This document shows, piece after piece, positions 44,261-52,905 of a stretch of DNA of 64,000 nucleotides (positions within the stretch are counted from its first letter, which is position 1; each line of letters begins with the position of its first letter). The stretch spans positions 310,001 through 374,000 of the forward strand of contig NZ_WXYO01000006.1 in NCBI RefSeq assembly GCF_009901585.1. The letters are read 5' to 3'. The stretch comes from Poritiphilus flavus. Its GTDB lineage: Bacteria > Bacteroidota > Bacteroidia > Flavobacteriales > Flavobacteriaceae. The notes under the pieces are model-generated. The model did not search any database and was not told the origin of the DNA. It saw nothing but the letters and a program-made list of their open reading frames with translations. The translations under genes were made by a program, and so were the position numbers.

Positions 44261-44953
44261 ATGAATCGGATAGCTGCTAAATCTATTGCTATGCTTTTAG
44301 TGTTCGGCCTCATAGGAGGTTGTAGCACAGTTCAAAATGCCAACAAGAAACAAAAAGGCGCGGTTATCGGCGCTGCCGGAGGAGCCGTAATTGGTGGGGT
44401 GATCGGTAATAATGTCGGAAAAGGAAATACTGTACTCGGTGCCATCATCGGAGGAGTTGTCGGAGGAGTTGCCGGTGGATATATTGGCGATCGTATGGAT
44501 CGACAGGCTGAGAAGATACAGGAAGAAGTTCCTGGAGCCGAGGTGACCAGAGTAGGCGAAGGTATTAACGTGACCTTCAATGAGGATGCCGGAGTGTACT
44601 TTGATACCAACAAGTCCAATGTAAAAGGAACGTCTGCCGAAACTTTGCAAAAAATGGCAGGGATCTTCAAAGAATATCCCAAAACGGTAATCCTGGTTGA
44701 AGGGCATACGGATAGTGCCGGTCCTGAGGATTACAATATGAACCTCTCCAGGCAACGCGCCGAATCTGTAACCAATTACCTGATAAGCCAGGGTATAAGC
44801 GCTAACAGGTTTACCACGAAATGGTATGGGGAGAATCAACCAAAAGCGGACAACAGCACTGCTGAAGGCAAATCTCAAAATCGCAGGGTGGAATTGGGTA
44901 TCATAGCAAGTGAAGCTTTAAAAGAAGAGGCGAGACAGAATACAAAGAATTAG
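44261..44953 (+). CDS. OmpA-family lipoprotein with glycine-zipper
   Basis: The 230-residue lipoprotein has a signal ending LIGGC, then a glycine-zipper segment (~residues 32-80: GAVIGAAGGAVIGGVIGNNV and a second AIIGGVVGGVAGGYIGDRM). Residues ~105-220 are the OmpA-C peptidoglycan-binding domain with VYFDTNKSNVKGTS, VEGHTDSAGPEDYNMNLSRQ and QRAESVTNYLISQGI. It anchors the outer membrane to the cell wall. Co-transcribed with the lipocalin-like gene (3-bp gap). Confidence 0.93.
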   Translation: MNRIAAKSIAMLLVFGLIGGCSTVQNANKKQKGAVIGAAGGAVIGGVIGNNVGKGNTVLGAIIGGVVGGVAGGYIGDRMDRQAEKIQEEVPGAEVTRVGEGINVTFNEDAGVYFDTNKSNVKGTSAETLQKMAGIFKEYPKTVILVEGHTDSAGPEDYNMNLSRQRAESVTNYLISQGISANRFTTKWYGENQPKADNSTAEGKSQNRRVELGIIASEALKEEARQNTKN

Positions 44954-44980
44954 AAGACACTTTCTATAAAGTTTTCTGGA

Positions 44981-45007
44981 TCCCGGCCTTTTAGGTCGGG
45001 ATTTTTT
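44981..45007 (+). terminator. rho-independent terminator after OmpA gene
   Basis: TCCCGGCCT and AGGTCGGGA form a 9-bp stem (one G-U) around TTT, followed directly by six T. It separates the lipocalin/OmpA unit from the polyketide operon that starts 26 bp later. Confidence 0.88.
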
Positions 45008-45032
45008 ATGCCGAAAACCGTATCTTCCCATA

Positions 45033-46154
45033 GTGAACGGACCTGATGTTATAATTGTAGGAGGAGGACTTGCCGGCCTTTCCGCGGCCATACATCTTAG
45101 CCTGGAAGGATTTAATGTGCAGGTATTCGAGAAACAGCCGTACCCGCGTCACAAAGTCTGTGGGGAGTATCTTTCTCGTGAAGTGGAACCTTATCTTGAA
45201 TTCCTGGGTATAGGACTTCCCGGGGCCGTCCGAATAGACCAATTCAGGATGAGTAGCCGTAAAGGTGGTATATTGACTGCCAGACTACCCCTTGGCGGTT
45301 TCGGGATCAGCCGTTATGCCCTGGATCATACTTTTTATCGACGGGCACTTGAACTAGGGGTGAAGTTTTATTTTGAATCCGTGCAAGACATTGTCTTTAA
45401 GCGCGATCAATTCACAGTAACGAGCCAAGGCCGGAAAATACATGCCGCTGTGGTAATTGGTTCTTATGGAAAAAGGTCGCACCTGGATAAAAAACTCGAA
45501 AGAAGTTTTATCGAGCAACGATCGCCCTGGATAGGAGTTAAATCACATTATGATCATCCCGGGTTCCCTGAAGAGCTTGTGGAATTACATCATTTCCGGG
45601 GAGGTTATGCGGGCCTTTCCAAAACCGAATCCGGGTCAATTAATATGTGTTACCTTGCTAAATACGAAATCTTTAAATTATATAAAGATCACGATAAGTT
45701 TAAATATCATGTGCTTGAGGAGAACAGCTGCCTGAGGTCCTTTTTTAAGGATGCCAAACCACTTTTTGATCGTCCGCTGAGCATAGCTCAAATTTCATTT
45801 CAAAAGAGAGGTGCGGTAACAGATCATGTGCTGATGTGCGGAGATTCTGCCGGGCTGATTCATCCCTTATGCGGTAATGGAATGGCCATGGCCATACACA
45901 GTGCCGCCATAGCTGTAAAGGAGATCAGTCGGTTTTTGAAAGACGAGAGTTGTACACATGATCAACTTGAGCATAGGTATGAGAAGAACTGGAAGAAAGC
46001 CTTTTCGGCCCGCCTGGCCGCCGGAAGGCGATTGCAATCACTGCTTTTAAGGTCTAAAACGTCCGAAAGACTTATCGATGTGGTTGGAAAATCACCGGCA
46101 CTGGTTCGGGCGCTGATCAAAAGTACACACGGACACCCAATGGAGATCGAATGA
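45033..46154 (+). CDS. FAD-dependent oxidoreductase / hydroxylase of type III PKS operon
   Basis: The 373-residue flavoprotein resembles the geranylgeranyl-reductase/aromatic-hydroxylase group: dinucleotide-binding DVIIVGGGLAGLSAAIHL at the N-terminus, EKQPYPRHKVCGEYLSREVE, and the second FAD motif LMCGDSAGLIHPLCGNGMAM near residue 265. The start is GTG at 45033, 25 bp after the terminator's T-run; no ATG gives the GxGxxG start. It is first in the operon and overlaps the methyltransferase by ATGA. A role in hydroxylating or oxidising the polyketide ring to a quinone is inferred, by analogy with the flavoprotein next to the type III PKS of the Streptomyces srs operon. Confidence 0.82.
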   Translation: MNGPDVIIVGGGLAGLSAAIHLSLEGFNVQVFEKQPYPRHKVCGEYLSREVEPYLEFLGIGLPGAVRIDQFRMSSRKGGILTARLPLGGFGISRYALDHTFYRRALELGVKFYFESVQDIVFKRDQFTVTSQGRKIHAAVVIGSYGKRSHLDKKLERSFIEQRSPWIGVKSHYDHPGFPEELVELHHFRGGYAGLSKTESGSINMCYLAKYEIFKLYKDHDKFKYHVLEENSCLRSFFKDAKPLFDRPLSIAQISFQKRGAVTDHVLMCGDSAGLIHPLCGNGMAMAIHSAAIAVKEISRFLKDESCTHDQLEHRYEKNWKKAFSARLAAGRRLQSLLLRSKTSERLIDVVGKSPALVRALIKSTHGHPMEIE

Positions 46155-46876
46155 GTTTTGTACAGCGGACATTACAGAAAGAATTAATGGACGACCCTAA
46201 GGTCCCTGCCGGTGAATTAAAGCTGGTGCTAAAGGATATTGACTTTGCGAATCGGGCTCTGGGCGGGAATCGAATTACCATCAAGGCGTTGCAAAGATTG
46301 TTTAAGGCCTATCCGGAGAGATCCTATAGCATACTGGATGCTGGTTGCGGAGATGGCACCATGATGCGCCTGATCGCCACCTTCTGCAGGAATCAAAAAA
46401 TAGAAGTGCAATTGACAGGGTGGGATCTTAGTGAGACAGCCGTTACCCAGGGAAAGCGAAGTTCAAAGGATTTTCCTGAAATAAATTTGGTGGCGGCGGA
46501 TATCCTTAAACACCCATGTCCACCAAAAACCTTTGATTTTGTAATTACTACACTTACCATGCATCATTTTGAGGATGATCAGCTGGAGTTATTGCTAAAA
46601 CGCCTGACTGATTTGGCGCGTAAAGGTGTGGTGATCAACGATCTTCACAGAAACCGTCTGGCTTATGCTTTATTTAAAGGGTTTAGCAGTATTTTTATAC
46701 GCACCCGGATTGCCAGGCACGACGGCCTGGTGTCCATTCGAAGAGGATTCAGAAGAAAGGAACTGGAAAGGCTTTCGGCTAACTTTCCGGAAATGGATCA
46801 TAAAATTCAATGGAAATGGGCATTCCGGTGGTTATGGATATTGAGTTTTTCAAAACAGCGTTTGTTGAATGAATGA
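46151..46876 (+). CDS. class I SAM methyltransferase of type III PKS operon
   Basis: This 241-residue Rossmann-fold methyltransferase has a glycine-rich SAM motif YSILDAGCGDGTMMRLIA (~residue 57), the acidic loop GWDLSETAVTQGK, then TFDFVITTLTMHHFEDDQLE (motif IV/post I). The N-terminal ~50 residues are typical of phenolic O- or C-methyltransferases. ATGA overlap with the flavoprotein, 8-bp overlap with the PKS. It would methylate the polyketide product. The C-terminal basic, tryptophan-rich stretch (KWAFRWLWILSFSKQ) may associate with membrane or the hydrophobic tail. Confidence 0.82.
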   Translation: MSFVQRTLQKELMDDPKVPAGELKLVLKDIDFANRALGGNRITIKALQRLFKAYPERSYSILDAGCGDGTMMRLIATFCRNQKIEVQLTGWDLSETAVTQGKRSSKDFPEINLVAADILKHPCPPKTFDFVITTLTMHHFEDDQLELLLKRLTDLARKGVVINDLHRNRLAYALFKGFSSIFIRTRIARHDGLVSIRRGFRRKELERLSANFPEMDHKIQWKWAFRWLWILSFSKQRLLNE

Positions 46877-47924
46877 AGTTCGTATTGAGGCGGTTTCCAA
46901 GTCACTGCCCGAATATAGCAGAAGTACAAAAGACATTCTTCCCTTTGTTGAATCCTGGCTGGATGATCAGGATGAACGCTTTAGGCGTAAAGTGTTGAAG
47001 ATCTTCGAAGGAGCAGGGGTAGACCGGAGGTATGGAATCATGGATATTGAGGAAGTCTTTACAGAAACTTCTTTCCAGGAGAAGAATGATATCTATGTTC
47101 GTGAGATGAAAAAGCTGGGGAATCAGGCATTGCAAAAAGCCCTGGATCATGCTGGCTGGGACCCCCGGTCACTGGATTATATCATTACTGTAAGTTGTAC
47201 CGGTATTATGATCCCTTCGCTGGATGCTTATCTGGTAAACAGCCTGGGTTTGCGAAATGATATTGTTCGTTTACCAGTAACAGAAATGGGCTGTGCAGCC
47301 GGGATCTCAGGTATCATTTATGCCAGTAATTTTTTGAGGGCCTCCCCGGGAAAGCGGGCTGCAATAATTGCGGTTGAAAGTCCTACGGCCACGTTTCAGT
47401 TGCAGGATTATTCCATGGCCAATATGGTCAGTGCAGCCATCTTTGGAGATGGGGCGGCCTGCGTACTTTTGAGTTCCGAAGCGGATGCAAACGGTCCAAA
47501 ACTGTTGGGAGAGGAGATGTACCACTTTAAGGATGCCACACACCTTATGGGTTTTGACCTGACCAATACCGGGCTTAAGATGATACTGGACCCCGAAGTT
47601 CCGCAGACCATCGCCAGTCATTTTGAGGATATAGTACATCCCTTTCTGGAAAAATTCGGGACTAATATTAAAAATGTGGATCATTTGATCTTTCATCCGG
47701 GGGGTCGGAAAATCGTTCAGACCGTGGAAGACCTTTTTGGTAAAATGGGAAAGAGTATAGAAGATACGCGGGAGGTGCTAAAGCTATATGGAAATATGAG
47801 CAGCGTAACCGTTCTGTACGTTCTCGAACGGTTCTTGTCTAAGATAACAGAAAAAGGCGAGCAGGGCCTGATGCTGAGTTTCGGTCCGGGTTTTTCGGCT
47901 CAAAGGGTCTTAATTGAATGGTAA
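46869..47924 (+). CDS. type III polyketide synthase (chalcone/stilbene synthase family)
   Basis: This 351-residue homodimeric ketosynthase-fold enzyme has the catalytic triad visible: Cys in PVTEMGCAAGISG (~residue 141), His in HLIFHPGGRKIV (~275) and Asn in LYGNMSSVTVLYVL (~310). The CHS-family block VSCTGIMIPSLDAYLVNSLG is also present. It would load an acyl starter, extend it with malonyl-CoA and cyclise it to a resorcinol, phloroglucinol or pyrone. The dedicated ACP and fatty-acid-type enzymes that follow imply a specialised long-chain starter, delivered from ACP. Length is slightly below plant CHS, normal for bacterial enzymes. Confidence 0.93.
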   Translation: MNEVRIEAVSKSLPEYSRSTKDILPFVESWLDDQDERFRRKVLKIFEGAGVDRRYGIMDIEEVFTETSFQEKNDIYVREMKKLGNQALQKALDHAGWDPRSLDYIITVSCTGIMIPSLDAYLVNSLGLRNDIVRLPVTEMGCAAGISGIIYASNFLRASPGKRAAIIAVESPTATFQLQDYSMANMVSAAIFGDGAACVLLSSEADANGPKLLGEEMYHFKDATHLMGFDLTNTGLKMILDPEVPQTIASHFEDIVHPFLEKFGTNIKNVDHLIFHPGGRKIVQTVEDLFGKMGKSIEDTREVLKLYGNMSSVTVLYVLERFLSKITEKGEQGLMLSFGPGFSAQRVLIEW

Positions 47925-47961
47925 CAGCCGAAGTGCACTAATAAATGATAAGCTATAAGCT

Positions 47962-48753
47962 ATGGCAGCAGCTAATGGAAATTGGGCGATAATCCTGGGA
48001 GGAAGCCGGGGCCTGGGTCTTGCAACAGCCAGGAAACTAGCTAAAGCCGGGTTTTCAATATTTATCGTGCATCGCGACAGAAGGGCGGATATGGAGGAGG
48101 TAGAACTTGCTTTCGAAAGCATACGTTCTCCTGGCGTAAGGCTTGAAAGCAGGAATGTAGATGCGCTTAAAACAGCTGTCCGACAGGAGATCGTATCCGA
48201 ACTTAAGGCGATCACAATTGCCGAAGGCGGGTCCATCGGTGTTCTTGTTCACAGTATTGCCAAAGGAAGTTTAAAACCTATGATAGATCCCGGAGATCAG
48301 GGCCTGAACCAGCAGGACTTTATGATTACGCTGGATGCTATGGCAGTAAGCCTGTACGACTGGACAAAGGAAGTTTTTGATGCCGGATTGGCATCAAAAG
48401 ATATGCGGATCATTTCGTTTACCAGTGAAGGAAACCAAAAAGCTATTCCTAATTACGCCGCGGTCTCTGCCGCCAAGGCCGCACTTGAGGCAATTACCAG
48501 AAACATAGCACTGGAGTTTGCGCCGCTTGGGGTTAAAGCCAACTGCATTCAGGCAGGTGTAACAGATACCTGGTCCTTCAACCAGATCCCGGGAAGTGAA
48601 ATGATACGGAAGAGTGCGCTCAGGCGTAACCCCAATAAACGCCTGACTACACCGGAAGATATTGCTAATGTTGCCTACCTGTTATGTCTGCCTGAGGCGG
48701 CATGGATTACAGGTACCGTGATCAAGGCAGATGGTGGAGAAAGCCTTTTATGA
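47962..48753 (+). CDS. SDR-family reductase (FabG/FabI-like) of type III PKS operon
   Basis: The 263-residue short-chain dehydrogenase has the cofactor motif WAIILGGSRGLGLATARKLA near the N-terminus, an atypical VHSIAKGSLKPM (FabI-like) loop near residue 95, and NYAAVSAAKAALEAITRN, which places Tyr and Lys of the YxxxxxK active site. The C-terminus DGGESLL is typical. The LVHSIAKG segment resembles enoyl-ACP reductases, while the active-site spacing resembles 3-ketoacyl-ACP reductases, so either step of a chain-building cycle is possible. It starts 37 bp after the PKS and overlaps the dehydratase by ATGA. Confidence 0.82.
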   Translation: MAAANGNWAIILGGSRGLGLATARKLAKAGFSIFIVHRDRRADMEEVELAFESIRSPGVRLESRNVDALKTAVRQEIVSELKAITIAEGGSIGVLVHSIAKGSLKPMIDPGDQGLNQQDFMITLDAMAVSLYDWTKEVFDAGLASKDMRIISFTSEGNQKAIPNYAAVSAAKAALEAITRNIALEFAPLGVKANCIQAGVTDTWSFNQIPGSEMIRKSALRRNPNKRLTTPEDIANVAYLLCLPEAAWITGTVIKADGGESLL

Positions 48754-49208
48754 GTATGGATTTTGAGCAAATTATTTCTATTCTTCCCTATGATCCGCCT
48801 TTTCATTTTGTAGATGAATTGCTGCATTTGGATACGGAAGGAGCAGAAGGAACTTACACCTTTAGTGAGGATCTGGACTTTTATCGGGGGCACTTCAGGA
48901 ACCAGCCTGTAACACCAGGCGTAATACTTACTGAATGCTGTGCCCAGATCGGATTGGTGTGCCTTGGTATATTTCTCCAGCAAAAAGAAAACCCGGGAAG
49001 TATTGAGGGTAGGGGTGTGGCCATGTCAAGCTCGCATATGGAATTTTATAAACCCGTATTCCCAGGAGAAAAGGTAGTGGTGAGATCAAAGAAACAATAC
49101 TTTAGATTCGGAAAGCTGAAATGTGAGGTCCGCATGTACAATGCTAAAAATGAGTTGGTAAGTAAGGGAGAACTTTCAGGAATGATCAAAGTTGAAAAGG
49201 ATGAGTAG
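48750..49208 (+). CDS. hotdog-fold 3-hydroxyacyl-ACP dehydratase-like protein
   Basis: The 152-residue product begins at the ATGA overlap (MSMDFEQIISILPYDPPFHF); a second ATG at 48756 is possible. The FabZ signature is clear: the dehydratase block FYRGHFRNQPVTPGVILTEC contains the catalytic His, and the conserved acidic position is a Glu in LTECCAQIG. The product is typical in length. It would dehydrate the 3-hydroxyacyl chain on the operon ACP. It overlaps the ketosynthase by 8 bp. Confidence 0.85.
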   Translation: MSMDFEQIISILPYDPPFHFVDELLHLDTEGAEGTYTFSEDLDFYRGHFRNQPVTPGVILTECCAQIGLVCLGIFLQQKENPGSIEGRGVAMSSSHMEFYKPVFPGEKVVVRSKKQYFRFGKLKCEVRMYNAKNELVSKGELSGMIKVEKDE

Positions 49209-50478
49209 GAGAGTTGTGGTCACCGGAATGGGGGTATGCGCACCGAATGGGGTTACCCTGGATGATTTTGCGAAAAGCCTTTCCCTTGGAAAAAGCGGCA
49301 TCGCATTTCAGTCCGAGCTTAAGGATAAAGGCTTTGGGTGTCAAATTGCTGGAAAGCCTGATATTACAAATATTGACTTAAACAATTACTTTACACCAAT
49401 TCAGCAGAAAGGACTCCAGGCCTCCGGGCTGGTTTACGGGGTAATCGCCGGAAAGGATGCCTGGCTGGACGCCGGGCTTAGTCCATCGAGCCAGGAAGAA
49501 CCGGACTGGGACAGCGGGATCATTTACGGTACGGGCATATCAGGAGTGGATAAATTCAGGGAAGCGGTCTACCTGGTAGACCGTGGAGACACCCGTCGTT
49601 TAGGTAGTACCGCGGTCATTCAGACCATGGCCAGTGGCATAAGCGCATATCTCGGCGGGATGCTGGGCTGTGGAAATCAGGTAACAACCAACTCCTCTGC
49701 ATGCATTACGGGTACTGAAGGTATTCTTATGGCCTATGACCGTATCCGGTCCGGTAAGGCAGAGCGAATGCTAGCGGGCAGTTGTAGCGATAGCGGACCC
49801 TATGTCTGGGGTGGTTTTGACGCGATGCGCATACTGCCGCGGAATTACAATGACAATCCGGAAGAGGGAAGTCGTCCGATGAGCGCGAATGCCTCAGGAT
49901 TTGTACCTGGAAGTGGCGCGGCGGCTTTGGTCGTAGAATCCCTGGAAAGCGCTCAGCAAAGAGGAGCAAGGATCTACGCTGAGATACTCGGAGGTTCCAT
50001 AAATAGCGGAGGGCACAGGGCTGGTGGCAGCATGACAGCGCCTAATAGTCTCGCCGTTCAGCGGTGTATTCTGCAGGCGGTTGAAGAGTCCGGCATAGAG
50101 GCCGCTGAAATAGACGCGATCAATGGTCATCTGACAGCTACTGCCAAAGATCCTGTAGAAATAAAGAACTGGTGCCAGGCCTTGGGCCGGTCAGCCGTAG
50201 ATTTTCCCTATATCAATTCCTTTAAAGGCACCTTGGGTCATTGCCTGGCCGCAGCCGGCAGCATAGAAAGCGTGGCTTCAATTTTGCAATTTAAGGAAGG
50301 TAGAATATTTGGTAACAGGAATTGCCAGCAGATCCACCCACTAATCCTCGAGCAAATAGAAGCGTCCCGTATACCCCGGGAAACTATGGATATAGAGCTA
50401 AAAATTATCGCAAAAGCCAGTTTTGGTTTTGGAGATGTGAACGCCTGTATTATTTTTAGTGCCTGTAAAGAAAATTAA
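49201..50478 (+). CDS. beta-ketoacyl-ACP synthase (FabF-like) of type III PKS operon
   Basis: The 425-residue product starts at ATG 49201 (MSRRVVVTGMGVCAPNGVTL); a TTG at 49192 is rejected. The catalytic Cys is in TTNSSACITGTEGILMAYDR (~residue 170), the first His in NGHLTATAKDPVEIKNW (~310) and the second in KGTLGHCLAAAGSIESV (~347). It thus has a full Cys-His-His triad and should elongate acyl-ACP. It probably builds or extends the dedicated starter chain before the type III PKS takes over. Tight overlap with the dehydratase gene. Confidence 0.87.
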   Translation: MSRRVVVTGMGVCAPNGVTLDDFAKSLSLGKSGIAFQSELKDKGFGCQIAGKPDITNIDLNNYFTPIQQKGLQASGLVYGVIAGKDAWLDAGLSPSSQEEPDWDSGIIYGTGISGVDKFREAVYLVDRGDTRRLGSTAVIQTMASGISAYLGGMLGCGNQVTTNSSACITGTEGILMAYDRIRSGKAERMLAGSCSDSGPYVWGGFDAMRILPRNYNDNPEEGSRPMSANASGFVPGSGAAALVVESLESAQQRGARIYAEILGGSINSGGHRAGGSMTAPNSLAVQRCILQAVEESGIEAAEIDAINGHLTATAKDPVEIKNWCQALGRSAVDFPYINSFKGTLGHCLAAAGSIESVASILQFKEGRIFGNRNCQQIHPLILEQIEASRIPRETMDIELKIIAKASFGFGDVNACIIFSACKEN

Positions 50479-50482
50479 TATT

Positions 50483-50740
50483 ATGGCTCATGCCCAGAGA
50501 TACGAGCAGCTAAAGGCTCTGATGACTCCCTATTTGCCGGAAGATGTGAACCCTGATGAGATCAGTCCGGAAAGTCACTTCATCAATGAACTCAATATCA
50601 ACTCCGCCCACCTCGTAGACATTATACTGGATGTGGAAGACACCTTTGATATCCGACTGGAAAATGAGGATATGGACGCTATGCAAACCGTCAAAGATGC
50701 TCTGGAAATCATTGATTCCAAACTGCGAAATCAGGATTAA
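50483..50740 (+). CDS. acyl carrier protein of type III PKS operon
   Basis: The 85-residue product starts at ATG 50483 (MAHAQRYEQLKALMTPYLPE). The phosphopantetheine serine is in FINELNINSAHLVDIILDVE, where INSAHL replaces the usual DSL; the four-helix pattern DTFDIRLENEDMDAMQTVKD follows. It lies 4 bp after the ketosynthase and overlaps the next gene by one base (TAATG). It is dedicated to this pathway by position. Confidence 0.88.
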   Translation: MAHAQRYEQLKALMTPYLPEDVNPDEISPESHFINELNINSAHLVDIILDVEDTFDIRLENEDMDAMQTVKDALEIIDSKLRNQD

Positions 50741-50976
50741 TGAGGGACCAAACTAGGAAGTTGCGAAGAAGGTGGTGGCTCACTGGTACCTTTGGAGCCC
50801 TGGCCTTTGGTGCGGGTCTGTGTTGCACAGTTGAAGCCGGCTTTTTGAAACACAGCGGTTCCAGTTGGCAATTATGGGTGCTGGCAGGTACTGCTTCCTT
50901 GGCCCTGGTAATAAGCGGGTTGGTACTGCTTATCAGGGCTGGTATTCAGGGAGAAGCCCTAAAAAAGAAAAAATGA
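50740..50976 (+). CDS. small two-TM membrane protein of PKS operon
   Basis: The 78-residue product begins MRDQTRKLRRRWWLTGTFGA, basic N-terminus then two hydrophobic segments (~residues 14-31 and ~45-66) and a lysine-rich tail EALKKKK. No family is recognised. Coupled by one-base overlap to the ACP and by ATGA overlap to the next gene. It might anchor or export the lipid product. Confidence 0.75.
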   Translation: MRDQTRKLRRRWWLTGTFGALAFGAGLCCTVEAGFLKHSGSSWQLWVLAGTASLALVISGLVLLIRAGIQGEALKKKK

Positions 50977-51416
50977 AGACCTTCCTGGAATTTGCAAAAT
51001 TGAAACTCAATGTAGACAATAGGCTGGTGATGGTTTATTGCGTATTGTACTTCCTTTGGGGCCTGGGTATGAACTGGTTCGGCGCCGAAGTAGAAATAGC
51101 CAGATTTACCTTTTGGTGGCAGGTTATAACCTGTTATATTCTCTACATGGTACCCATTTCACTTCTGTTAAGAGGCCTGCCATTTCATATGCAATATGCC
51201 TACGGCCTTGTTGCTATGGGCTTCTTGGAGTTCTGTGGGTATTGGTTTCAGACTTCCTGCGCCTACACAAATAATATCCTGGACCAGCTTTTTGGAATTC
51301 GTAACTTTTCACTGGGCATGGCTCTTTTTTTTGGGCTTTATTTCCCCCTTGGAAATTGGGCTGCCAACAGAATTTATCAGCTAGTATTTCACAAGAAGAC
51401 CAGTTCAGATCTTTAA
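50973..51416 (+). CDS. four-TM membrane protein, last gene of PKS operon
   Basis: The 147-residue product starts at the ATGA overlap (MKTFLEFAKLKLNVDNRLVM); an earlier start at 50865 lies inside the preceding gene. It has about four hydrophobic segments (VYCVLYFLWGLGMNWFG, WWQVITCYILYMVPISLLL, YAYGLVAMGFLEFCGYW, NFSLGMALFFGLYFPLG). Not recognised as a named family. Likely an integral membrane partner for product assembly or transport; this is inferred only from the operon. Confidence 0.75.
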   Translation: MKTFLEFAKLKLNVDNRLVMVYCVLYFLWGLGMNWFGAEVEIARFTFWWQVITCYILYMVPISLLLRGLPFHMQYAYGLVAMGFLEFCGYWFQTSCAYTNNILDQLFGIRNFSLGMALFFGLYFPLGNWAANRIYQLVFHKKTSSDL

Positions 51417-51430
51417 ATTCCGCTTGGAGT

Positions 51431-51841
51431 TCACTGTACCAATACCAAATTCCCTTCCAACGACTGAAGCTCAATCCTGATAACCTGATGGTCTGAATCA
51501 CTGATAGTCTGCATCTGCCCGACATATTGTATCGTCTCATTATTTGGCCTTTGAATGGTGAACTCTATATTCAACCCGCTAAAACTTCCGGAAAGAGGAT
51601 TTCCGTCAAGAGCTGGAATGGTGTCGTGCTGCTCTTCCCCTTCAAAAACCCCTGCGTGAACCCCTTTATTGGCCTCATCAGGTTGTAGATCTATACGATA
51701 GACATCGTTGTTTTCCACATTCCATGTAGCGCTGAAAGCTGGAATGAAAAGTATTGCGGCCACAGTCTCTGCGCCACATCCTATAATCAGGATGGCTATA
51801 AAAAGCCTGATCCCGGATCTGATCAAATAAAGCGTTTTCAT
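51431..51841 (-). CDS. small lipoprotein downstream of TIR/CsgG-like genes
   Basis: The 136-residue product has an N-terminal signal with LIIGC (Cys ~22) suggesting lipidation, though a hydrophobic stretch continues (VAAILFIPAFSATWNVEN). The rest is a short beta-rich domain, IEFTIQRPNNETIQYVGQMQ. It lies 56 bp after the CsgG-like gene on the same strand and ends 14 bp from the convergent PKS operon. Function unknown; possibly third member of the TIR locus. Confidence 0.6.
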   Translation of the reverse strand: MKTLYLIRSGIRLFIAILIIGCGAETVAAILFIPAFSATWNVENNDVYRIDLQPDEANKGVHAGVFEGEEQHDTIPALDGNPLSGSFSGLNIEFTIQRPNNETIQYVGQMQTISDSDHQVIRIELQSLEGNLVLVQ

Positions 51842-51897
51842 TTCTATGGAGTTTTAGTTAAACATGCTGTAATTTTCCTGCTGTCATCATGCCAAGA

Positions 51898-52905
51898 TCA
51901 GCCTTCCATCTCTGTAGTGAGATGAGATAAAAAAGTGCTTATTTCTATATCCATGATATCAATTTGTCTCTTGAGATCGTCCGTGGTAGTTCTCACTCCC
52001 CGGATGATCTCTTCCTTTTTCGCTTTTTTTTCATTTTTACTCATGCTTTTGGTCCGATACTCCCAGATGTCCATCCTTACTTTATCCAGTTTGAGAACAC
52101 AAGTCTTGTGAATGTCATTCATGATCCCATCCAATATGGACTTTAGTTTGCGCCCTCTTTCCCGATCCCAGTTTTTTGTAAAATCCATATGGTATCGGGA
52201 GCCGTTATTGTGCAGGTCATCAAAAATGAGGTTGTAGTCTATGATGGTTTGCCCCAGTTCTTCAAAATAGTTGTCGTTATTCATTGCAAATCGGGCTATA
52301 TCCTGAAATCCCTTCTGCACATTCTTTACACGAACCATATAGGTGGACAACTTTTCGGAAACTCGCTCAAACTGACTTCGTTTGGCTTCTTTGAATTCTT
52401 TGGAATGCAGCTTTTGGACTAATTCCCGCATCTTGTTTTTTCTGGTTTGATTGTCATTGATCAGTCCGCGACCGATCAGGGTGAAGTCCTGACGGAATTT
52501 TTCCCCGTCCAGTCGCTGAAAAGCCACAGTCACCTCGTACTGTCCGCTTTCAAAATCATCCTTAACCTCCCCAAAGATGACAACCCCGGCCCGAATTTTT
52601 CTCAGACTGTCCTTTGAAGCGGTAGAAAGGTTATTGAAGTCAGAAATACGATTCTCCATATCCAGGTGGGCCTGAACCCGGTTGTATTTCCGCCGCTCGA
52701 GCACAGTGTACCAACCCAGCCCAATAAGCTCAGTTTCAAAGTCGTTGGTTAGCATCTCTCCGATCCGCTTTAGCTCCGGGTGGCTAACTGTAAAATCCCA
52801 GACGTAAAGGGAATCTTTCTTCTGACTAAGTACATCCGTGGTTAAAAGCAAAACCAGGAATACGGTCAGGAGGTCTCTAAAGCAGTTGTTTGGTCTTTTT
52901 TGCAT
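51898..52905 (-). CDS. secreted protein with CsgG-like N-terminal domain
   Basis: The 335-residue product has a Sec signal (MQKRPNNCFRDLLTVFLVLL, cleavage near LSQ). Residues ~30-150 look like a CsgG/TolB-N-type alpha/beta domain: VWDFTVSHPELKRIGEMLTN, LGWYTVLERRKYNRVQAHLD and AGVVIFGEVKDDF. The C-terminal ~170 residues are helical and charged, with no recognised domain. It sits 121 bp downstream of the TIR gene on the same strand. CsgG-like domains in lipoproteins often sense or bind surface ligands, so it may be the extracytoplasmic partner of the TIR protein. Confidence 0.7.
   Translation of the reverse strand: MQKRPNNCFRDLLTVFLVLLLTTDVLSQKKDSLYVWDFTVSHPELKRIGEMLTNDFETELIGLGWYTVLERRKYNRVQAHLDMENRISDFNNLSTASKDSLRKIRAGVVIFGEVKDDFESGQYEVTVAFQRLDGEKFRQDFTLIGRGLINDNQTRKNKMRELVQKLHSKEFKEAKRSQFERVSEKLSTYMVRVKNVQKGFQDIARFAMNNDNYFEELGQTIIDYNLIFDDLHNNGSRYHMDFTKNWDRERGRKLKSILDGIMNDIHKTCVLKLDKVRMDIWEYRTKSMSKNEKKAKKEEIIRGVRTTTDDLKRQIDIMDIEISTFLSHLTTEMEG

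Noticed and set aside
44297-44878. 193-codon minus-strand ORF opposite the OmpA lipoprotein
   Set aside because: Shadow of the glycine-zipper/OmpA coding frame.
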